From Hyalella azteca (taxonomy: Eukaryota; Arthropoda; Malacostraca; Amphipoda; Hyalellidae), in NCBI RefSeq assembly GCF_000764305.2, contig NW_025941275.1:250708-314707 (forward strand): a DNA stretch of 64,000 nt, written 5' to 3'. The stretch's first letter is position 1. The number at the start of each line of letters is the position of its first letter. The notes beneath the pieces were generated by a model that saw only the letters and a list, made by a program, of their open reading frames with translations, had not been told where the DNA came from and did not search any database. This document shows, one piece after another, positions 46,019 through 56,100 of the stretch. Both the position numbers and the translations under genes were made by a program.

Positions 46019-46053
46019 AGCGATCGTCAGTCCAACAACAACAGCCAACCGAG

Positions 46054-49000
46054 ATGGTCGCATTACTTCTACCAAGCTTTATTTCATTCATCATATTCGC
46101 TGGTAAGTCGAATTGTTGAGGCCTGTTGTCCAGTCTGATTGTCTAGTTGGATGCAAGTGAAGAACGTTTTTCGTTCCGTAATTGAAAGGTATTGATTATA
46201 TCTATAGTAGAAGGCTTGTTCCGTAATCAGATTTCATTGAAATAATTACATTTTTTACATAATACTTTTATATTTATGAGAAAAAGCCTGTTGTGTCGGC
46301 ACGTGTTTATCCGTGTGTGAAAGAGCATGCATGTGTCACGTGTCGCTCAGGACACATGACACATGTTCATCTCATGACACATGAAGCTCTGGGGACATTT
46401 TTGATACTAGTTTAATAGAGATTATTTTGTGTGAATACATTACTTACAGCATTATTTAACTTATTTTTCACCATCAGATAGTACTTAACATAAAATTATC
46501 AGGTCTGATTAAATATTTTCTGTATTAATATGCCACTATTTCAGAGAATGAATGCAATTGGAATTTCTACTCGAGTCAAATTGCGGGAAGGAATTTAATA
46601 TTGTGATTGTAAAGGCGAAATTATCTAAAGAAATCTTTCATCGAAGCGCAGTTTTTACGATGTAATTTTTTCAGTCCATCAGTCATGTTGAATCCACGTA
46701 GATCGATGCAATATTCCATCACTTCGTTGACGCTTGCACAACAGTTTATTTAACAATAATTTTTTATTGCTTACACAACCGTTTATTTAACAATAATTTT
46801 TTATTGCTTGCACAACAGTTTATTTAACAATATTTTTTTATTCCACACAGGAGCGACAGCCAGCCAATGGAGCTACCTCAGTGAGTATGACAATTCTGGT
46901 ACATAAAGTACAATTTAAATTAAACTACGCTAGTTGCAGTACTTCGGAATGAACTTTTTTCATGTCAAAATTAAAAAAACTCAGTCTATTATTTTGAGTG
47001 AAATAATGTGCGTCTCAAAATTACTTGTTAAAGACAACACCTCTAAAGAGGCCAGTGTCTCCGATATCACTGAATAATCAATTTCTTAGTTATTTTTTGA
47101 ATATTAAAAAAATATTTAAATTTTTTTTAATGTATAGCATTTTCTTCTAATTTCTTATTATTTATTCTGTCAATCGATTCAAGCATTTTCTCCGAATTTA
47201 CGCAGTGCGCGAAATTTCAGATCGATTGAACAGGTAGAAAAGGGTTAAATATCGATTATAAGATTTTCAGCAAACAGACAATCAAACAAACAATAAGAAA
47301 TGAAGTTAAAGAGAAGTGTTATAAAAAGTGTGCGGGAAATTTCGCTGGAGAAAACTTTACGAATTGCGTGAAGTTCATCCGAACCATAGCTGTAGCATAA
47401 GGATTCACCCGCCTTTGAAATGCCGCCCTGGTAACTATATAAATAGTTACGAGTTCTAGACGCTGTCAGCCAATCACTGACTTCTTTTCATGCAAAACCC
47501 GCCAATCACTGACGAGAAATAGGCCGCTACGTGTACATGGGCCGCTACGTGTACATGGGCCGCTACGTGTACATGGGCCGCTACGTGTACGTGGGCCGCT
47601 ACGTGTACATGGGCCGCTACGTGTATTTAAGTGACTTACGATAGTACGGCATCGGATGAACGAACCTCACCGTGATTGCTGTGTCGATGTCCAGTCTTAT
47701 CTTTTGATGTTTGATCGAAATAAGTTCGATGCTATGAACTTTCTGGTCTACTTGTTAAATGAAACGTGATGTTTTTACTTTAACTTAAAAGGAGTAATCG
47801 ATTATTCAGTATTGAGAAAAAATACCTGTATGACTGGAATTTCTTAAAATGAGTTCATTTTCAATTTATAAATAAAATCTATGGGCTTTTTACGTTGATT
47901 TTGGATTTATGATCCAACCAGTCACGATATTAATTTTAAACACATCAGACACACACAAATGAAATCACGTTATACTTTCGTTTGCAGTATCTGACAGAAT
48001 TTTCTCTTCTCTCTTGCAGTCATTTGCAGATAATTAGTGAATAGTTCTATTAATATATTTTTGCCTATATATACTTTTATTCGGAATTTTTTTAATATTT
48101 TTAATTCCACGTATTTTTATTTCTCACAGGAGCGGTAGCCAGTAAATGGAGCTATTCCAGTGAGTATGACAACGCCAATAAATGAAGCACATTTTGAATT
48201 TTATCATTGCTCCCTGCAGTACTTCGAAATGAACTTGTTTCATATCAAAATGAACAAAGATTCTATTGTCTTTTGAAGGGAAAAAAGAATGCGATATATT
48301 TTGCTAAATCAAATGGTACAACAGTAAGGCCTCATCAACAAACAATACGCAGTTCTTTATTAGAATACAATTGCATCCAGTAAAAATAGCCACAAAAAAT
48401 TTGGCTACAATTATTGAATTTCTAAGCATAAATATCAACAATAATGAAGATACAATATATTATTATTATTAATTGATTGATTATTATATTAATTTGCAAC
48501 AAATATGGTCAATATAATACGAATAATTTATTTTTATAATTTTCAGCAAAAGATAACTGGGATGAGGAATATCCGAAATACTGCGCTGGCTATCGCCAGT
48601 CGCCCATCAATATCCCGACGCGGGAAACCTCCTGGAAGTGGCTGGGCACTTTGCTGCCTCTGAAATTCAGTGGCTACGACGTGGAACCTACGTCCATGAC
48701 GGCTGAAAACAACTTCCACACTCGTAAGAAAACTAATTAATTCAGTTTGTTATGTTATGTTAAAACTGGTATGTTATGTAAAAACTATGATTAAAACGTC
48801 AACTGTTTTAATGTACAAACATTTGGTCGCCTGCGATGAACAATTCATGCCCAAATTCTTTAAGATCAACTTGATAATGTTGGTCACTAATTTTTTATTT
48901 CTGTTCATGAAATAATTGTGCTACTTTTGTAACAATTATTCATCCTTTGTAACTTCTGCATAACTCTTTCGTCTCGATGGTTCTTCTATCACGAATAAAT

Positions 49001-51959
49001 GTTAATTACAGCTTACTTATTTCATTTTTCCAGGAAGTATTTTTCAAGTCATATTATTTTTAATTTTAATATACATTTCAGTTATGATTCAATTTGTAAA
49101 ATTTATTATTACTATTTATTTCTTTTTATTATTATTATTAACATTCACAAAATATGAAAAGAAGTATCAATGCAGTGTTTATGTGCCCAAGACTTCCTTA
49201 AAATTGCTTCGAAATTGATCCCAATAAACACTGATCGGTAGTTAGATGAAATGGGCCAGACAGTTAACGGAATGGTCTTATGGTCTAGTGACTCTAGTAT
49301 CTAAATTACGTACTGTAATGAGAAAAATTTGTCCTCAATAGTGCTAATGAGTACTACAAGTTGCAATAGCCATAAATTACTAGATTTTTCAGTATTAATT
49401 TTAAATAATTTCACTGCTGACCTGATCTAATTGATACATGTACTGTTATAACTTTCAGGCACTGAATTTCAGGCATCAAATTAATTTATTCCTGCATTAT
49501 ATAAGTTTCAGACACTGCAAATGAAGCAAAAATAATTGATTTATTTCCTATAATAATTAAGTTTCAGTTACTCCTGCGTACTTGAGGAAGCCTCGCATAT
49601 TTAGCGGCGGGCTCTCATCCCCATACGAGCTTCTGAACTTCCACTTCCACTGGGGGTCTGACGAGACCAAGGGATCTGAACATACCATAAATACTGTGCA
49701 GTGAGTCTTTTCATTACCTATTCTATTCCTGTTATATTTAATTTTATAGCATCCTTACCGTTTCTCCATTCTGCAATATTTGTAGCTATTTAAATTTGAG
49801 CCCATTAAAGTGGTGATTTATTGAACGGACGACATTGTTGCCATATTTATTATAATCACTTGTGCAGATTTGCGCCTCAATCTTTTTTTTTTCTGAACAT
49901 ACCAAGGGATCTGAACATACCATAAATACTGTGCAGTGAGTCTTTTCATTACCTATTCTATTCCTGTTATATTTAATTTTATAGCATCCTTACCGTTTCT
50001 CCATTCTGCAATATTTGTAGCTATTTAAATTTGAGCCCATTAAAGTGGTGATTTATTGAACGGACGACATTGTTGCCATATTTATAATAATCACTTCTGC
50101 AGGATTATGCCTCAATCTTAATTTTGTGATTGCCAGGTACCCTCTGGAGCTCCACCTCGTGCACAAGTTAGTAGGCCAGACGGTGGACGATGCTCTCGAA
50201 ACAAGTCAAGGCCTGGCGGTACTAGGAATCTTTTTTGAACTTTCTAGTACCGACAATCCTGCCCTGACCCGGTTACTAAATATCACCTCTAAACTCACCA
50301 CAGAAAACAGTAAGCGCCCACAATTATCCTAAACTTGTTTCTGTAGAAGCCAGAGCTGGGGCCTTGATTTACTTGATCCAGTAAATGCAAACAGTGTCAT
50401 CTTTAGACGAGTCCAATATTTTGCCTCTACATTAAAGCTCGAGGTTTAAATTTTAGACTTCCATTGATCAATTGAAATCTCTCTGTCCTCCGTGAACCTT
50501 GCTATTCGTTCGACTTTCTTCATGTCTCAAATTCATTCCATCCCACACGTGTTTGCATCATTTTACGTTATACCTCTAAATTATAACACTAAACTATGAA
50601 ATGTAAAACTTATAGAAAATACATAATTTTAATACCCTTTATGCATATGATGGTGCGAGGCATAGTTATTTAATAAGCCAGTGTTATTTTAACCAGGAAA
50701 TTAATAAGTAACTTACTCGTTACAAAAGATTACACGGCGAATGTGCCGAAGCCTAACGCCCTGTCGTCGCTGCTCCCCGACGACCTGAGCAGTTATTACC
50801 GCTACGAAGGCAGCCTCACGACGCCCGTGTGTCGTGAGGTCGTCGTGTGGACGGTCTTCAAGCAGCCTTTGCCGGTCTCCAAGTCTCAGGTATTTATAGA
50901 CTCATTAGCAATAATCACTATTGTTTAACATTGTTTGTGATGATATTTCATTATTCGTACAAATATAATTGAAACATTCTAATAACGCTATTAGGTTGAT
51001 GTTTTGTTGTGATAATCAGCGAATAATTATTTCTGTTCGATAGACTAATGGCAATAAACGATAATGTATAAAATGGAACGCTCTGCAAATAATGATATCT
51101 TACCCTAATTGAGTTAAAGATTCACTGCATTAGATTAATGAGAATATATTTCAGCTGGAAAAACTTCGGTCTTTGAAAGACATTAATGGGGAACCAGTAC
51201 AGGACAACTACCGCAACCCTCTGCCCCTGAACGGCCGAAGAGTAAGACTTGTTAGAGTAAAACCTCATACTTCTCACATATATCTAAAACATGACTGTAG
51301 TTTATTTCAGCATAACTGCAAGGCATTTATTCTAAACTAATTAGGTCGATAAAAATTACAACAAGGCGAATTTTATATAATAATTAATTTTAGAAAATTT
51401 TAATAAACCGAGACTAGTCCACCCAAATTTCAAATCGAAACTATGTCAGCTGAGGACATGTGTGATGAATTTAAACTCCCCGTAGACGTGAAATAATATA
51501 AATTAACATTATTGGATTCAAATGATATAATTGAACATCATTACCACATCCATCAGAAACTAAATATTTATTTATGGGCGTTTAAAATGAAATAATGCTG
51601 CTAAATATCATTGCAAGGTTATAAAGTCAGTGCAACCAAATTACCTACAACTACTTACGGGTCGCTATATAATATTCGCAGGAGACTTGAGTAATTATCA
51701 TTCAATCATGACTTAAATATCACTCAATCTTGGTCATATTTTGTTTACAAATTAATAAAAGAAAAGTCAATATTTATATTGAAGTGCAAAGATTGAATAA
51801 GCAAAGATTGAATAAATTAATTCCACCTTTAGGTGCCGCATGATTATATTCTTTTAATTTTTTTCAGTTATTATTTCTTTCGTTAGAATTTAATACTATT
51901 GATACGTGTTCTTTATCGTAATTTTTTGCTTTTCGCAGGTGTACCGATCATGGCTGTAG
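46054..51959 (+). CDS. Secreted alpha-carbonic anhydrase, tandem copy 2
   Basis: Exons: 46054-46102, 46851-46880, 48130-48159, 48547-48723, 49568-49700, 50137-50309, 50729-50889, 51155-51241, 51939-51959. Phases match throughout. The signal peptide is identical to that of copy 1. Active-site motifs are intact: YRQSPINIP, ENNFH, NFHFHWGSDETKGSEHT, LELHLVH and GSLTTPVC. The main differences from copy 1 are at the start of exon 48547 (DNWDEEYPKYCAGY instead of NNWPLEFPLHCAGY), CREVVVW for CNEVVVW, and LEKLRSLKDINGEPVQ for LDALRDLTDDKGQPIQ. Exon 4 (49568) and the following intron and exon are nearly identical to copy 1, unlike the other introns, which suggests gene conversion. Both mini-exons (46851 and 48130) are kept. 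Likely function is extracellular CO2/bicarbonate interconversion; tissue use may differ because the upstream regions differ. Confidence 0.93.
46270..46620 (+). repeat. Carbonic anhydrase intron 1 module, copy 2 gene
   Basis: Fourth member of the module family seen at 35290, 35935 and 43190. It holds a 12-bp stem, GTGTCACGTGTC (46333-46344) against GACACATGACAC (46351-46362), with one mismatch and a 6-base loop. The stem includes a CACGTG E-box. Confidence 0.65.
46733..46850 (+). repeat. 37-bp repeats containing the exon 2 acceptor (carbonic anhydrase copy 2)
   Basis: Same structure as 36281-36402: units ending CACAACAG or CACAACCG before the real acceptor ATTCCACACAG. Shared by both paralogues. 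Confidence 0.8.
47012..47838 (+). mobile_element. Private insert in copy 2 containing dispersed repeat copy 3
   Basis: Absent from the matching intron of copy 1. Within it, 47395-47660 carries TCAGCCAATCACTGACTTCT, CGCCAATCACTGACGAGAAA, GGCCGCTACGTG and ATAGTACGGC, as in the copies at 17160 and 30745. The insert boundaries are approximate. Confidence 0.65.
47522..47626 (+). repeat. 18-bp tandem repeat inside the dispersed element
   Basis: Six units of GGGCCGCTACGTGTACAT. The other two copies of the dispersed element have a single such unit, so this expansion is private to this copy. Confidence 0.92.
49657..50126 (+). repeat. 235-bp tandem duplication of exon 4 3' end, donor and intron 4
   Basis: Sequence from within exon 4 (AAGGGATCTGAACATACC) through CTGTGCA|GTGAGTC and about 190 bases of intron is repeated with a 235-bp offset. 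The second copy lacks the exon 4 acceptor but keeps an intact donor at 49936. Copy 1 gene has a single version with a small deletion in the intron. Confidence 0.92.
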
Positions 51960-52096
51960 CTGGCCGTTGCCATCGGACGAGAGGACCGAATTTTGCGGAC
52001 CAACCAGCAACGGACCGAGCTGGTCGTAGCTGGTCGGACGAGCGGCTCAGAAGATGACTTGACCGATATTTACCATTCCATGCACGCGAGTTACTA
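51960..52096 (+). other. Conserved 3' UTR start, carbonic anhydrase copy 2
   Basis: Counterpart of 39926-40065. AGAGGACCGAATTTTGCGGA and CTCAGAAGATGACTTGACCG are kept almost unchanged between paralogues. Confidence 0.55.
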
Positions 52097-53130
52097 TAAA
52101 AAGCTAATAAAAAATAAATAAATAATATTAATGTATTACACACGCTATTTTGATAGATTTTGCTTATGGAAAAAATTCAAAAAGTACGCATTGAATGATG
52201 GAAACGACGAATTCCCGTTATAGTGCAGGTACTGCCAAGATCGACTTCGATAGCAAAAATGATTTTTATATCTCACTCTTATTAAATTGATTATACGCCT
52301 TAAGAAATGCCCCAAATCTGACCAACTTACTTCCGGAATGAATTTTAAAACGTAAACTTCTACATTATCGGCTTGAAATCCAATTTAAGGAAAACTTGTT
52401 ACTATAAATCGATTTTGAATTTTTTTCTTAATATGGCACCTTGGGTTTGTAGTTGAGCTCAGTTTGCTCATAAATAATTATTATTCAAAAGATTTATCTA
52501 TGATTTTTCAGTATTAACTCGTGTCTTGTTCAAGTGTGTAAGTTTATAATGTTTTTCTTTTCTCCTTCAATTGTTGACGTGCGATAGCAGCATTTCATTG
52601 ACTGGTCGAACTAATTTGATGTCGTACTTGATGAAGTTCTGACAATTGTTAGAGCTTGCATTCTCTAACAATTGTCACGACATGACATTTTGTAAATGAT
52701 TTCAATTTATGATCACGATATATAACTTTATTGTTGAAACATTAATTGTAAGAAATGCTGTCAGAGGCGTTGACTTTGTTCTGCACTTAAAAATCATGTT
52801 GAGCAAATAAAAAATAAAAATAAAAAACCTAGCGTAAACTTATCCCGAATAAAATCTTCTTGGATTCGATTAGAACAGAAATCCCAGCATGAGAACAGAA
52901 ATCCAGCATGAAAAACATTGGAAAAAAAAAACAATTTTTTAAACCAGCGGGGCCCGCTTGAGAACAATTGGTTTAGTCACCGTCTCTGCCCAAGCGCTCT
53001 GTGATACTTTAATGGAATGTTGAGACAAGAATAATTTGTAATATTCCTGGCAGGCTTTATTTTTACGCTCTCAAAAAATTTGCTAAGAGCGATCTAACAA
53101 GAAAATATAATTTCGCTGAGCAGATTCACG

Positions 53131-56100
53131 AATTTTTACCGCGGTTCTTGTTTGGAGAATAAAAATAAGACCAATACTAAACTGCGCTGGAAATGGTAAA
53201 AAATTGAAAATAACAAAAGGATATTAATATGTGCAGATATCATGGAAAATTATAAAAATTATTTTTATTTCAATGCTATAACTTTCATTCGCATTCACGA
53301 ATCGGTAAATCGAACAATAATCTTCGTCTTTCATGGTCCAAATTGTACAACTTGCAAATACTAAGTCATTGAAAGAAGATTAAAAATGATAATGAATAAC
53401 ATGAATTAACATTTATTATAGTTGAATTTTTTAAAGAATTTTACAGATAACGTAAATAGAATAATCAACCTCTCAATATAAGCGTTCCTTGCGCATTTTC
53501 TGCATGCCTTTGATTATTTTAATTATTTGGAGCTAGTTCGAAATGCTCCTATTTAAAATCAATGCGCATGAAATATTGTGTCGCCTAAAAAGAAACCAAA
53601 GTTAACGCTTATCAGTTCACGTTAAAATGAAAAAGAATATTCAAATATTTTGCTGGTAAGCTGTTCACGGTGCAAGAAAATAATGATCAACTTTTTCTCT
53701 AACTCATGAACTTAACTTTGAATACGAATTCGACATGATTTTCTCAATTAAATCAGAAAACATAATACGAGGTGACATGATAAACTTCGGAAATTTCAGG
53801 ATAACAATTTCATCACATAACAATTTCTCCACTTAATTTTATAAATTTTATATTTTATAAAAAATGCTATACGAGTTTTCAGCATCAAGAATTTAGAGTT
53901 CAATATGGCATGGAATTTCCCCGTTTCATCCGCAACCCAAGTGCATAAACCAAACTTATGATGAAAAGTCACTTTCCATTAATGTGCTCTCTGTAAATAA
54001 ATCCACACTCGTGGTGCAGGCTTTAACATGCAAAGAAAAATTTGGTTGCGAATTTAGGCGCTTCCTGAGCAAAAATTGAAACGACGGATTTACTTTTCCT
54101 AGCCGTAAGAAATCAATGCTTGGCTCGATTTAATTAAATCGGTTCTGTTTTGCGTCAATCTTGCTGTTAATGCTGCGATGCTCGGTAAACATTCCGTTGT
54201 AAGGCATGGAAGCAGCTTTTGGATATTTACTCACAGTTTATTCGAAACTATTATGAAGGAAATTTTTTAAGGGTTTTCAGGGAAAGCCAACCCATGTGTT
54301 CTGTGCAGAACGCATTCACTCAAAGCTAAAAATTCAGTTCTTACTCTTCGTGATCTAATGCAGGTCAAAGTTGACCAGCGTAATCTGATTTTACTTTCAA
54401 AACCCTGCTCTCGGGAATATAACTCGGAAAGATCACCGAAATATCGCCTATAAATTGTAGGCTGATCTTTAAAGCCGTCAATTATTACCTGACAGAGTTA
54501 TCAACTCGTAACTATTTCTGATAGCGCCTGGGCCTCCGCCAAACACAGCAGCAATCAAGTCGCAGCACGAGTTCAAGCAAGATGCTGTCATATCTGTATA
54601 GCCCTATGCCAGTAAGATCCTGTACTGAAGTTCCTGAAAGACCTAAGAGTTTTTCGTGCAACGAACATCGCTGGCCCCGATATGCTTCGAATATTGTGGC
54701 CGTGATCCCTCCGCTGAGCAAGATATTCTAAGACGCGCTGAAACCACAACATAAAACCAACACTCTTCAGGTCTCTGATTTTACGGCTTCAAGAAGTAAA
54801 TCTGGCTGAGCGATGGTCTTACAGAAGTTATGGTGTCCAGGTGTTTGTTGTATCGTATATTTATTGTGCGTCGTAATCACTGCCATCACAAAACGGAATC
54901 CGGTGTTAAAATGAAGGTTGAGTATTTCTTTCCACGATGCATGTTTTCACCTATCGTAAATTAGCTGAAGAATAATGAAATACGCGTCACTTTGGCCGTG
55001 ACATGTAATCGATTTTTTTCTAGAAAATATCTAGGGTCACCAAATAAATAACTTAAATTTTTGCAGGATTTTTTTTTCAAGTTGCAAATGCATACACAAG
55101 AACTTCGTAAGCCTAGGGTATCGTCCAATAAGCAGTAATCGAAACAATCTAACGATAATTACGGTACAGTCAACAAGGCTGGGCCAATGGCACTCTCAAG
55201 TTTCACGCTTTAGTTTAGTTTTACGAGACGGCCTCGAACTATAGAAAGTGGATCACTCTTGGAAATCACTAGTCATTTCCTAGGATATTATAGTAAACCC
55301 AGAGATTCTTCGGTTGTCTTGGGTCTTCAAAGAAACTAAACAACGCCCCAATCGGGCCAGAACAAGGTCCAATATTAGCATTGGTCGCCTGCAGTTTCAG
55401 TGAAGATGGGTCAAGTTTGTCCGGGAAACAACCGGTGATAACTACAAGGGCGGCACGAGCTGAACTTGTGCGATTATTTTAAATTGATCATTGTGAAGAT
55501 CTTCCAGGGATCTTGGAGGCAAAGAATAAAATATGAGAGTAACTAGTGGTCGATGCAACCGGAAGCGTAGAGAGAACAGACAGTCTTTTCGAAGTTGCCG
55601 TGTTCAATTTCGTGATTGTTGCTGCATCCTTTAACGGAAAAGAAAGATTGCATGACACTTAGTTCAGTTATGGCTTAAAGTAAATGGGAATTATTACGCA
55701 ATAAACTAATTCTGTAATTAAACTGCATTCATCACAATTTATCAGGAAATTTGTGCACTGTCATTTTAGTTTCGGCCGAGAATTTTGTTAAAATAGATCC
55801 TATGTTTGTTCTAACGATTTCGATCGGCTTTAAATATCATCTGAAATAAATCCGATAAATGCATTATTTAGAGTGGCGCTGTTCTCTAACGAGACGTACT
55901 ACATGTGACCTGTTGCCTACGCTGACGTACAACCGGCACACATCTCTATATTGATCTCTGTTCATATAGTCACTCCATATCATCCGCAAGATTATGAGTT
56001 GTTTCTCAGAAAAAACCGCAACTTCCCTGCAAGTAATTATACGCGAGATATAATTATTTATCTCCGCCGGCGTTTCATACTACTTCTTCTCTGTTTTTTG

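Larger units (their letters stand above)
45720..53130 (+). repeat. Segmental duplication block, copy 2 (carbonic anhydrase)
   Basis: Counterpart of 35585-41260. It is longer because of an insert at about 47012-47838, extra sequence in intron 3 and an internal 235-bp duplication at exon 4. Confidence 0.85.
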
